Shown here one piece after another: positions 46,084 to 53,583 of a stretch of 64,000 nt of DNA (positions within the stretch are counted from its first letter, which is position 1; each line of letters starts with the position of its first letter). The stretch spans positions 302,297 through 366,296 of the forward strand of contig NZ_VWWL01000005.1 in assembly GCF_011752995.1 (NCBI RefSeq). The letters are read 5' to 3'. The position numbers and the translations under genes are program-made. The notes under the pieces were generated by a model. It saw only the letters and a list, made by a program, of their open reading frames with translations, was not told the DNA's origin and did not search any database. The stretch is from Burkholderia sp. Ax-1724. Its GTDB lineage: Bacteria > Pseudomonadota > Gammaproteobacteria > Burkholderiales > Burkholderiaceae.

Positions 46084-46734
46084 TTAATGAGTCTTGCTAA
46101 AGGAAAAAACCAAGTCGTACGGCTCGAAACGGCAATCGTGACGCGTCAACGCCTGGGCGGCGTCGGTCGCCCGGTTCAGCGAGGCGTCGTCCAGTGCCTC
46201 GACCGCCATGACGCTGTTGAAGATGCCTTCCGTGCCCGTGCGCATCGACTTTTCGCGGGTGGCGATCGAGGTGGCATCCGGCGCGACGGTCATGACCCAC
46301 GTCTGCGTCACGCGATCGAGGGCCGCGATCGCGTCGAGCGCTTCCTGCGTGACCGCGGCGGGCAACCTGTCGAAGCGTGCGATCGCGAGGCGCGAACCGA
46401 AAGCGCCGGGCTGGCCCGCACGCACGATCGTCGTGCCGCCGCCGCGACGAAACTGCCCGAGGTGAGGCATGACGCTCTGGGTCCACGGCGTCGGATTGTT
46501 CAGTCGTTCGATATATCCCTCGCTCGCCATGACGGCGGCGTTCTCCAGCGTGTACACGATCACGTATTCCGACGGGGCGCTGTCGCGCCGGCGGTACGCG
46601 CGGCCCGAGAGAAAACCCGGCACCCCGACCCGTTCGAATATGTGCTCGCGCGTGAGCCAGTGCAGATAATCGGTTTCGAACGGCTCCTGAACGGTGCTCC
46701 ATATGGCGAGTAGTCCGTGGGTGCTGGCGGTCAT
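46084..46734 (-). CDS. DUF4286-family protein
   Basis: 216 residues from ATG 46734 (MTASTHGLLAIWSTVQEPFE), with AGGAGGA upstream; the longer frame to 46848 runs through the promoter region and is rejected. FETDYLHWLTREHIFERVGVPGFLSGRAYRR is typical of the DUF4286/EthD-like ferredoxin-fold dimeric alpha-beta barrel proteins, and a second repeat of the fold is suggested later (LDRVTQTWVMTV and beyond). Related small barrels are found in catabolic clusters, sometimes as accessory or lactone-handling proteins. First gene of the minus-strand operon and probably regulated through the IclR-type box at 46833. Confidence 0.72.
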   Translation of the reverse strand: MTASTHGLLAIWSTVQEPFETDYLHWLTREHIFERVGVPGFLSGRAYRRRDSAPSEYVIVYTLENAAVMASEGYIERLNNPTPWTQSVMPHLGQFRRGGGTTIVRAGQPGAFGSRLAIARFDRLPAAVTQEALDAIAALDRVTQTWVMTVAPDATSIATREKSMRTGTEGIFNSVMAVEALDDASLNRATDAAQALTRHDCRFEPYDLVFSFSKTH

Positions 46735-46832
46735 GGGGTTTTCCTCCTGGTGGCCTGATGTGCGGGTGACGAAGACGCGCCGGACGCGCATGTCGCGCTC
46801 GCGGTTCACGCCTTTACATGCGTCGCATATTA

Positions 46833-46847
46833 TGGAAGTGACTTCCA
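46833..46847. promoter_or_regulatory. IclR-type operator TGGAAGTGACTTCCA
   Basis: A perfect 7-bp inverted repeat around one G. It closely resembles the TGGAAATNATTTCCA box known for IclR-family regulators. It lies about 100 bases upstream of the DUF4286 start, in the gap to the divergent LysR gene. A related but weaker copy precedes the IclR gene at 47949. Confidence 0.65.
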
Positions 46848-46998
46848 CTTTGCAAGTTGTTTCCGGGAATTGAGGGTATTCCCCGAAGCGCGCGGGAGAT
46901 GCGGGCGGTCATGGAATCAATCTGTCACATGGCGCGGATATCATCGAAATTTCCGAAAAAATTCGGTCAATCGACCGAAAAAACAGATCAAACGCGCC

Positions 46999-47895
46999 AT
47001 GACCCTGATACAGATTCGCGCCTTTCTCGCCGTCGTCCAGTACGGCGGCTTTACGGCGGCCGCCAAGGCGCTGTCGACCAGTCAGACCACGATCACCTCG
47101 CAAATCCAGGCGATCGAGCAGGAATACGCGGTGCAGCTGTTTCACCGGCGTGGCCGGCGCGTCGATCTATCGAGCGTCGGTCTGGAGTTCCTGACCATCG
47201 CGCGGCAGATGGCGAGCCTCGAAGGGGACGCGAGTTCGCTGCTGCGCGACAGCGGCGAACTCGTGCACGGCACGTTGAAGATCGGCGCGGTCGGGCCGTA
47301 TCACATCATCGACATGATCGAGGCCTATCACGAGTTGCGCCCGGCGATGAACCTGTCGGTGACGCTCGGCAATTCGGAAGAGGTGCTGCGCGACCTCGAC
47401 AACTACGTGTGCGACGTCGGCGTGCTGGCGGTGTGCGATGTCGGCGCGATTGCGAGCGCGCTCGAGAACGAGCACTTTTATATGCAGCCGTACGCGCGTT
47501 ATCCCGTGATCGCCTGCGTGAACGCGGCGCATCCGCTCGCGCAACGCGACGAGATCGATTTGCGGGAACTGGCCGAAGTGCCGCTGCTGATGCGCGAGCA
47601 GGGCTCGACCACGCGCCGGGCGCTGGAAGACGCGCTCGACAAGATCGGCCTGAAGGCGCGCATCTCGATGGAGATCGGCAGCCGCGAAGCGCTGCGCGAA
47701 TCGATTGCGCGCGGTCTCGGCGTCGGCACCATGTCGGAGTCGGAATACATTCCCGACGGGCGGCTGCACAAGGTCAGGATCAAGGGCAACCCCATCACGA
47801 CGCATATTCATGTCTGCTGTCTGCGCGAACGGCAGGACACGCCGCTGGTCACCTCGTTTTTCGAAGCGGTAGGGCGTTGCCAGCCGGCCTCGTGA
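46999..47895 (+). CDS. LysR-family transcriptional regulator
   Basis: 298 residues from ATG 46999 (MTLIQIRAFLAVVQYGGFTAAAKALSTSQTTITSQIQAIEQEYAVQLFHRRGRRVDLS), the complete LysR winged helix. The effector domain follows with LKIGAVGPYHIIDMI near residue 93 and the typical second-lobe pattern LPLLMREQGSTTRRALEDAL (PVI.....G...R). It is divergent from the DUF4286-MFS-isomerase operon across 264 bases, which suggests it activates that operon. The inducer is unknown. The upstream region (about 46960-46985) is A/T-rich (TTCCGAAAAAATTCGG, an inverted repeat near 46954), a possible autoregulatory site. Confidence 0.88.
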   Translation: MTLIQIRAFLAVVQYGGFTAAAKALSTSQTTITSQIQAIEQEYAVQLFHRRGRRVDLSSVGLEFLTIARQMASLEGDASSLLRDSGELVHGTLKIGAVGPYHIIDMIEAYHELRPAMNLSVTLGNSEEVLRDLDNYVCDVGVLAVCDVGAIASALENEHFYMQPYARYPVIACVNAAHPLAQRDEIDLRELAEVPLLMREQGSTTRRALEDALDKIGLKARISMEIGSREALRESIARGLGVGTMSESEYIPDGRLHKVRIKGNPITTHIHVCCLRERQDTPLVTSFFEAVGRCQPAS

Positions 47896-47940
47896 GACCC
47901 GGCGCGCCGGCAAAGTGTGCAGCGCTTTCCTGTAAGGCTA

Positions 47941-47963
47941 TTCCAATTTGGAAAGAACTTCGA
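47941..47963 (+). promoter_or_regulatory. Operator region of the IclR-family gene
   Basis: TTCCAA-T-TTGGAA (47941-47953) is a perfect palindrome. It overlaps TGGAAAGAACTTCGA (47949-47963), which agrees at 11 of 15 positions with the box at 46833. Both lie 50-75 bases before the IclR start, fitting autoregulation. Confidence 0.55.
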
Positions 47964-48015
47964 CATACTATTTCGTACGCTTTTATCCGCTTGACCATTG
48001 AGGAGAGGATTCGTC

Positions 48016-48816
48016 GTGAGCGCCATCATCGAGCGGACCTTCCGCATCCTTGAAGAGCTTTCCCTTTATCCGGCCGGCCGCACGCTGTCGGAGTTGTCGG
48101 TTGCCGCGAATGCGCCGCTATCGGCCACTCATCGCCTGCTCGCCGATCTCATGGAAGAAGGCTACGTGCGCCGGGACGAGCGGCACGATGAATTCACGCT
48201 GACGATGCAGGTGGTGTCGCTCGGTCTGCGCTTTCTCAGCGCGGGCGGCATCACGGACATTGCGCAGCCCACGCTGGAGCGCCTCGCGGCGCAGAGCGGC
48301 GAACTGGTTCGCCTCGCGCTGCTGGACGAGGATCAGCTCGTCTACGTCGCCAAGGCGCAGGGCGCGACGCAAGGCCTGCGCTACGACCCGGAGATGGGCG
48401 CGCCCGTGCGTATCTGGTGCAGCGCGGCGGGCTATGCATGGCTCGCGACGAAGTCGGAAGACGATGCGATCCGCCTGCTCGGCAAGCAGGGCTTGCCCAA
48501 TCCCGCCAATTTCGGGCCCGCGGCGCCGACCACGATCAAGGCCGTGCTGACTCACGTCAAGGCGGCGAAGAAACGCGGCTTCGCGATCACGACCAACGTC
48601 TTCCTGCCCGCGATGAATTCGATGGCGACCTGCGTGCGCGATCCGCGCGGCGAGATTCTCGGCACGCTCATCATCGCCGGGCCGATGACGCGGCTGACCG
48701 AGGCGCGCATGGAAGAACTGGGCGCCGCGTTGCAACTGGCCGCGGACGAGCTCGGCCGCAACAGCAGCGTGTCGCCGGTCTTCAAGCGGCAGACAGAACG
48801 GCTCGCGTCGGCCTAG
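48016..48816 (+). CDS. IclR-family transcriptional regulator
   Basis: 266 residues from GTG 48016 (MSAIIERTFRILEELSLYPAGRTLSELSVAANAPLSATHRLLADLMEEGYVRRDE), with AGGAGAG about 10 bases upstream; the TTG at 47998 lies before that site and is rejected. The winged helix (1-65) is followed by the IclR effector domain with FTLTMQVVSLGLRFL, LRYDPEMGAPVRIWCSAAGYAWLA and the C-terminal RDPRGEILGTLIIAGPMTRLTEARMEEL. IclR proteins respond to small organic acids and aromatic metabolites. The twin boxes suggest it controls itself and the DUF4286-MFS-isomerase operon. It converges on the damaged uronate dehydrogenase gene. Confidence 0.88.
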   Translation: MSAIIERTFRILEELSLYPAGRTLSELSVAANAPLSATHRLLADLMEEGYVRRDERHDEFTLTMQVVSLGLRFLSAGGITDIAQPTLERLAAQSGELVRLALLDEDQLVYVAKAQGATQGLRYDPEMGAPVRIWCSAAGYAWLATKSEDDAIRLLGKQGLPNPANFGPAAPTTIKAVLTHVKAAKKRGFAITTNVFLPAMNSMATCVRDPRGEILGTLIIAGPMTRLTEARMEELGAALQLAADELGRNSSVSPVFKRQTERLASA

Positions 48817-48842
48817 CGTACGCGAGCGTGTTGCGGCTTCGC

Positions 48843-49648
48843 TCAGTCGATGCGCGAGGCGTCGCCGGCGAATTCCACCCGACAGCCGAAGCCGCCGTGA
48901 AATAGCGCTTCCGTTGCGTCCTCTGACGCGCCGTTCGCGGCAATCCGTGCCGCGTGCCGCTCCGCGTCGTCCTCGGGTGCGTAGCCGAGCAGGTGCACGT
49001 TGGCGTTGCTCCAGCGATTGCGCGCATTGCCGGATACCCCATATACGACCACGAAGTGATAGTCGGGCGCATCGATGCAACGTTGCGCAAGCTGCACCAT
49101 GTCGCGATGGCTGATCCAGGTGGATAGATGGCGCGGCGCGGCAGGCTCGTCATCGGGGCGAAACGAGCCTATGCGCATGCACGCGACCGACAGGCCGTAC
49201 TTGTCCGCATAGAGGCGCCCGAGCGCCTCGCCGAACACTTTCGACACGCCGTAGCGGCTGTCCGGACGCGGCGCGACCGTGTCGTCGATCAGGCGGTCGC
49301 GGCGGTGGAAACCGACCGCGTGATTGGAGCTCGCGAACACGACGCGCTTCACGCCCGCGCGCCGGGCCGCCTCGAATACGTTGTAGCAACCGTCGATATT
49401 CATGTCGCGGATTTTTTCCCACGTGCTTTCGTCGGGGATGCCCGCGAGGTGGACGACCGTATCGATGCCGTCCATCAGCGGCAGCAGCGAGTCGAGTTCG
49501 GTGATGTCTGTCGTGACGACTTCCTCGCGGCACCGGCGGCGGCTTGCGGCGCGATGTCAGCGAGGCGCAGGCGATATCGTCCTTGCAGGCCGGCGCGCAA
49601 AACCTTGCCGATCTGAGCGGCCGAGCCCGTGATCAAAACGCGTTTCAT
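48843..49648 (-). pseudogene. udh: Uronate dehydrogenase with an apparent one-base frameshift
   Basis: Read from ATG 49648 the protein begins MKRVLITGSAAQIGKVLRAGLQG, an NAD-binding short-chain fold, and continues to about residue 40, where the frame breaks. The next frame resumes with EEVVTTDITELDSLLPLMDGIDTVVHLAGIPDEST and runs to the stop as one intact piece. It includes the catalytic YGVSK and FASSNHAVGF of uronate dehydrogenases. The two parts join well if one base is missing near 49530, within GCCGCCGGTGCCGCGAGG. Restored length would be about 268 residues, normal for the family. The enzyme oxidises galacturonate or glucuronate to the aldarolactone. Either a true inactivating mutation or a sequencing error; the inactive neighbour transporter supports decay. 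Confidence 0.75.
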
Positions 49649-49744
49649 ACCGTGTCTCCGTGGATGCGAAGTTCCGAAAATGCCGTGCGTTCTCGAGGGC
49701 GCAGGCCGGCACGGCGCGTATCGAGGCCGCGCCTCCGTGTTGCG

Positions 49745-50383
49745 ATGTCAGTCCCGCTACGCGAGACATATTCCGTGATAGCTAGAGCGATGCGTGTATC
49801 GGGCGGCCTGTTCCTGCGCTTCCTCGATCACGATTCCGGCCTCTCTCAGCAGCGTATCGATACGCGCGAAGACGGCAAGCGCCGTCGCCTCGCTTTCATC
49901 GGCGACAAGGCATATTGTCCCGCTTGCGACAGCTTCGGCCAAATCACTTACGGGGCAGGCGTAAGCGACCGGCATCGCCTGATTGACAACGTGAACGGCG
50001 GGCGGCGTCAAGCGGTCGGCGGCGATATCGTCCTTTGCAAATGCGCCAACCGTCCGAGAATCATCGCGATCTATGGCACAAGCTGGAGAATTACCGACCG
50101 GGGCGACGAAGACACGACTAGAGGGCCAATCGCGCCTGCGGCCGCCGTCAATCACTGGATCAGTTTCACTTTAACTGAGTTGGGAAACTTCGATGGGCTG
50201 CGTTGCGTAGCGCATTTCGCGGACGGGTCGAGTGAGTACGGGACATTTGACGCAAGCAACGTTGTTCGATTCGAGCGTGCCGACAATGGAAATGCTTGCA
50301 CCCGCATCAAACTATTGCCGCGCGACAGCGCGGGCGCGTCCGGGTCTGTAACAGAATCAATTCCCTCAGCAATCGCGAGGTAA
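49745..50383 (+). CDS. PAAR-domain protein of an orphan T6SS effector cassette
   Basis: 212 residues from ATG 49745; ATG 49790 is an alternative start and neither has a strong ribosome site. RRRLAFIGDKAYCPACDSFGQITYG and RRQAVGGDIVLCKCANRPRIIA match the second half of T6SS PAAR proteins, with paired cysteines (CPAC, CKC). A C-terminal extension (NHWISFTLTELGNFDGLRCVAHFADGSSEYGTF) looks beta-rich. PAAR proteins cap the VgrG spike and carry effectors. The stop is 2 bases from the start of the toxin candidate. Codon use is AT-richer than in flanking genes, pointing to transfer. The first PAAR strand is poorly conserved, so the N-terminus is uncertain. Confidence 0.68.
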   Translation: MSVPLRETYSVIARAMRVSGGLFLRFLDHDSGLSQQRIDTREDGKRRRLAFIGDKAYCPACDSFGQITYGAGVSDRHRLIDNVNGGRRQAVGGDIVLCKCANRPRIIAIYGTSWRITDRGDEDTTRGPIAPAAAVNHWISFTLTELGNFDGLRCVAHFADGSSEYGTFDASNVVRFERADNGNACTRIKLLPRDSAGASGSVTESIPSAIAR

Positions 50384-50385
50384 GT

Positions 50386-51183
50386 ATGTCAGAGGTTCAA
50401 GCTAATCCGTCTATTGTTCGCAGCGGGCCGTTTCAGACGAAACAAGAGCATTCGTTGCAAACCGATATTCTTAAGGACACTCGCCATGCCTTGGAAGCAG
50501 CCGGGTTCTACTTTTCCAGTTCAGCGATTAGCGACGCTAACGTCCGCACGCGTTATGATGCAGGCGTTAAAAGAATGAGTGAAATGGTTCAGGATGAAGT
50601 AAATTCCGGGCGTATGACGGTTGCAGAAGGTGCGGAGTTCTGCAACACAATGCGTAATCAGATCATGGAAGAAACCCGGAAGGTAACTTCGGCATGGGGT
50701 CTAGCCCGTGCGCAGGGCATGAAAGGCCAAGGTATCAGCTATGAGGCCATTCTGGATCGTTACGCAAATCGGCTTTTCTCAAAGCCATTTCGCAGCTTGA
50801 CGAGCGAAGAAAAGGACCAGGCTTACTATGCAGCTATTGAGGCGGCAGGGCGAAGCAACGCGAAGGTCAACGCGAAGACGGCGCGGATGCGAACAGCGGG
50901 AAAGGTTGGGCTACTCGTAACGGGTGCCCTTGCCGTGTGGGCCATCGCAGGAGCAGATGACAAGGTTACGGAGACGGCGCGACAGGGAACAATCCTTGAA
51001 GGCGGTATGACAGGTGCCGCATTGGCAAGTATGGCCGTTGGGTCTATATGCGGGCCGGGTGCGCCGTTTTGCGCAATCGCGGTTCTTATCATCGGCTCGA
51101 CGGCAGCGGCTACGGTCACGGATATAGCGTATGACGGCTACCTGGACGAAGTGAAGGAATTTCAGGCATGGAGAATTCGATAG
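50386..51183 (+). CDS. Glycine-rich membrane protein, candidate pore-forming T6SS toxin
   Basis: 265 residues, ATG 50386 with GAGG just upstream. The first about 170 residues are hydrophilic and helical (HSLQTDILKDTRHALEAAGFYF, NTMRNQIMEETRKVTSAWGLARAQ). The C-terminal third is membrane-like: VGLLVTGALAVWAIAGA at about 174-190, then a Gly/Ala-rich hairpin from about 205 to 245 (GGMTGAALASMAVGSICGPG, AVLIIGSTAAATVTDIAYDG) with small-xxx-small spacing. This glycine-zipper architecture is known for membrane-depolarising T6SS effectors such as Tse4, but I see no direct homology to it. No signal peptide. It sits between a PAAR gene and a small overlapping downstream gene, the classic effector position. 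Toxin role is inferred from architecture and context. Confidence 0.6.
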   Translation: MSEVQANPSIVRSGPFQTKQEHSLQTDILKDTRHALEAAGFYFSSSAISDANVRTRYDAGVKRMSEMVQDEVNSGRMTVAEGAEFCNTMRNQIMEETRKVTSAWGLARAQGMKGQGISYEAILDRYANRLFSKPFRSLTSEEKDQAYYAAIEAAGRSNAKVNAKTARMRTAGKVGLLVTGALAVWAIAGADDKVTETARQGTILEGGMTGAALASMAVGSICGPGAPFCAIAVLIIGSTAAATVTDIAYDGYLDEVKEFQAWRIR

Positions 51184-51572
51184 CTGACACTGACCGGGAA
51201 AACGTATGGCAGGTAATGTCGGAGTTTTTCGTGGACAATGAAATTGACTATGACTATTGGGCTGAAAAGATCGCGCAATTTCCGATTGAAGAATTGAAAG
51301 ATATTTTTTTCAGAGAGGTTGCGCCGGTTTGCGGGCCTAATGTCCTAACGCCAGTGCCCCCCGCCTGGCTTACTTTCGATACTGAGTGGGTTGTGGATGA
51401 AATAAAACGCAATCTATCAAAGCGGGAAAGCTCCTTGATATATCGGGCGCGCTATGATGCCAACGTAATTTACTACCGTATCCGCTGCCGTGAGTTTTGG
51501 TCCGATGTCGAGGATGCAATTATCCGAATCCGCGCAAAGCGGCATATAGCAGAAAAGCCCACGCAGCCGTAA
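51168..51572 (+). CDS. DUF7079-like small protein, candidate immunity protein
   Basis: 134 residues, starting 16 bases inside the toxin gene, with AAGGAA upstream. The sequence ENVWQVMSEFFVDNEIDYDYWAEKIAQFPIEELKDIFFREVAPVCGPNVLTPVPPAW fits the pattern I recall for DUF7079, a small helical family; EVAPVxGPNxL is its most typical part. It is acidic in the first half and soluble, with no transmembrane segment, which is unusual for immunity to an inner-membrane pore, so this pairing needs proof. Position directly after a PAAR-toxin pair, overlap and low GC all argue for an immunity gene. A clear terminator follows at 51582. Confidence 0.6.
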   Translation: MENSIADTDRENVWQVMSEFFVDNEIDYDYWAEKIAQFPIEELKDIFFREVAPVCGPNVLTPVPPAWLTFDTEWVVDEIKRNLSKRESSLIYRARYDANVIYYRIRCREFWSDVEDAIIRIRAKRHIAEKPTQP

Positions 51573-51581
51573 TGAGTTTGA

Positions 51582-51602
51582 CCTCGCTTCGGCGAGGCTT
51601 TT
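51582..51602 (+). terminator. Intrinsic terminator of the effector cassette
   Basis: CCTCGC (51582-51587), TTCG tetraloop, GCGAGG (51592-51597), then CTTTTC. It is a compact and classic terminator 10 bases after the immunity-like stop, marking the functional end of the cassette. Confidence 0.85.
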
Positions 51603-51730
51603 CATCCCCGCTGCTCTTTCGCATGCTCTTGTATCCAGTCGAGCGCCGCGCGATGGGCGTCGACATAGCTCCGTGTCGGATGCGTGCCAGTTTCGATCCC
51701 GTACCGGTACGCTCGACCGATCGACGCGCG
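51602..51730 (-). pseudogene. Possible gene fragment at the right cassette junction
   Basis: The minus frame ending at 51602 encodes SIGRAYRYGIETGTHPTRSYVDAHRAALDWIQEHAKEQRG, given here in part, with sensible amino-acid usage. Its upstream part becomes the antisense of the MFS linker. It looks like the C-terminal stub of a gene cut at a junction near 51720-51750. Family not recognised. Confidence 0.35.
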
Positions 51731-51735
51731 CACGC

Positions 51736-52515
51736 AGCGCCGGCGCGCCCGGCATGCATCGGGCACCTGAGAAGGCACCCGAGAGGGCCTATGAGAAGGC
51801 ACCTGAAAGGGTCCCTGCACGCGGCGATGCCCTTCGTCATGACGAGCCTGCGAAGCCGGTGCGATGGGGCGCGCTGCTTTCGCATCGCACGGTGCTCGGC
51901 ATGATGCTCGGCTTCTTCTGCATGAACTTCGTGAAGTACTTCTTCATCACGTGGTTTCCGAGCTATCTGTTGGAAGCGCGCGGCTTCTCGCTCGCGCAGC
52001 TCGGCACGCTCGGCATGATTCCGGCGCTGTGCGCGATTCCGGGCGGCCGGATCGGCGGAGCCACGTCCGATGCGCTGTTCCGGCGCAGCTGGAGCATGAC
52101 CGCCGCGCGCAAGACCTGCCTCGTCGGCGGCATGCTGCTGTCGTCATGCATCGTGCTATGCGCCTTCGCGCAAAGCCCCTTGCTCGCGATCGTGCTCTTT
52201 TCGGTGACCTATGTGAGCCTGTCCTTCGTGTCCGCCAACGCCTGGTCGCTGCCGGGCGACGTGGCGCCCACGCGGCGTCATGTCGCGACGATCAGCGCGA
52301 TTCAGAACACGGCTTCGAACGTCGCGGGGATTCTCACCTCGACGTTCACCGGCGTGATGCTGACGCTCACCCACGGCTCGTTCCTGATTCCGCTCGTAAC
52401 GGCGGGCGCCTTCTGCGTGATTGGCGCCGGTGCGTATCTGTTCGTTGTCGGCCCGGTCGAACCGATGACGATGAAATCATCGGATGACGAGGGCGTGGCG
52501 CTGAAGGTGACCTGA
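51736..52515 (+). pseudogene. MFS (ACS-type) sugar-acid transporter, C-terminal half only
   Basis: The frame enters at the central cytoplasmic loop (an APEKAPERAYEKAPERVP repeat) and continues with SHRTVLGMMLGFFCMNFVKYFFITWFPSYLLEARGFSL, then five further membrane spans ending in AYLFVVGPVEP. These are transmembrane segments 7-12 of a GarP/GudP-type transporter. Segments 1-6 and the start codon are absent, and the sequence upstream belongs to the foreign cassette. The neighbouring uronate dehydrogenase fits a hexuronate or aldarate uptake role for the intact ancestor. Unlikely to work as a transporter; could produce a stray membrane peptide. Confidence 0.8.
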
Positions 52516-52617
52516 AGCGGCAGAGCCCGCCTGCCGACGGGCAACGCGGCTAATGTGGGCAAAGGCGTGGTCGAAGGCGGGCAATCTGCGCAAGGCGAGC
52601 GAGTCCGGCGCGATGGC

Positions 52618-53343
52618 TCAGTCATGACGCCGCAACTGCAGCGCATAAGTGAAGCGGTCAGCCGGCAACACGCTGACCGTGGCCTCGAAAACGATGCCAT
52701 GCTCGTCGATATAGTGGCGCGTGATCTCCAGCGCATGCTCGTCGGCCGTCGCGCCGAGCTGCTTCGCCACGCGCGCCGGAACGCCGATCGCGCGAATTTC
52801 CTGGCGCACCTCACGCACCACGCGGCCGAAGCGCTGCTCGACCATTTCGCAGATCAGTCCCGAGCTTTTGCGCAGCTCGCGCCGGATGCCCGCACCGAGC
52901 GCCGGTTCGAGATAGACGTCGGTCCAGCAGATCGGCCGGTCCGGTTTGGTCGGATCGACGCGCAGCATTTCCGTGCGCAGCCAGCGCGAGCCGGTGGCGA
53001 CACCGAGCTGCGCCGCGAGCGACGGGCTCGCCGAAATCTCCATCACCGACTGGACATGGCGCTCGGTGACGACCGCGAACTGCACCAGATCCTCGACGCT
53101 CGAGAGCGACTGCTCGAACGCCACGCGCGGCTTGCTCGCCTCGACGCGAATGCCCGCGCGCTTGCGGCGCGAAATCAGCCCGAGTTCCTGCACGCGTTCC
53201 AGCGCCGAACGCACGGTCGCGCGGCTCACGCCATATTGCGCCGACAGATCGAGTTCGCTCGGCAGCGCGGAGCCCACTTCGAACGTGCCATCTCCGATAG
53301 CCTGAATGAGTTGCTCGGCCAGTTCGGCATATCGCGGTTTCAT
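52618..53343 (-). CDS. GntR-family (HutC-type) regulator
   Basis: 241 residues from ATG 53343 (MKPRYAELAEQLIQAIGDGTFEVGSALPSELDLSAQYGVSRATVRSALERVQELGLISRRKRAGIRVE), with AAGGAAG upstream. The winged helix occupies 1-70. A UTRA effector domain follows (VQFAVVTERHVQSVMEI, RWLRTEMLRV, PICWTDVYLEPALGAGI, LEITRHYIDEHGIVFEATVSVLPADRFTYALQL), which makes it HutC-type. It is divergent from the dctA-tartrate dehydratase-lyase operon, and a palindrome over that promoter (53506-53532) is its likely site. The inducer is probably a dicarboxylate or a derivative (inference). Confidence 0.9.
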   Translation of the reverse strand: MKPRYAELAEQLIQAIGDGTFEVGSALPSELDLSAQYGVSRATVRSALERVQELGLISRRKRAGIRVEASKPRVAFEQSLSSVEDLVQFAVVTERHVQSVMEISASPSLAAQLGVATGSRWLRTEMLRVDPTKPDRPICWTDVYLEPALGAGIRRELRKSSGLICEMVEQRFGRVVREVRQEIRAIGVPARVAKQLGATADEHALEITRHYIDEHGIVFEATVSVLPADRFTYALQLRRHD

Positions 53344-53478
53344 CTGAATCTTCCTTCTTCCTCTTTGCTTTCCTTGGGCCGCGTGCATGGCGCGGCGGGC
53401 TAATGCTAGCCGCGCGCGCCGGCCTTGCCAAGCGGGGCACCGGCGGCGCGAACCCCGTCGGTTCGCGTAAACCCCTGG

Positions 53479-53507
53479 TTGACCCGTCCAGCATGTCTCA
53501 ATATAGT
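53479..53507 (+). promoter_or_regulatory. Predicted sigma-70 promoter of the dctA operon
   Basis: TTGACC (53479-53484), 17 bases, TATAGT (53502-53507). Near-consensus with optimal spacing, 76 bases before the dctA ATG at 53584. Confidence 0.75.
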
Positions 53508-53532
53508 CCGTACATATTCATAAAGTACGGAC
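53506..53532. promoter_or_regulatory. Palindromic operator overlapping the dctA promoter
   Basis: GTCCGTAC (53506-53513) and GTACGGAC (53525-53532) are exact inverted arms around an A/T-rich 11-base spacer. The site starts within the -10 box and covers the transcription start, an ideal place for repression by the divergent GntR protein. Confidence 0.68.
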
Positions 53533-53583
53533 ATATTAAGCGGCTGTCCAGACCCTGGAAAGCCGTCGTGACAGGAGATGGGC

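Noticed and set aside
49757..50155. 132-codon minus-strand frame opposite the PAAR gene
   Set aside because: The plus frame has the paired-cysteine PAAR pattern and is coupled to the next gene; the minus frame has no known motif.
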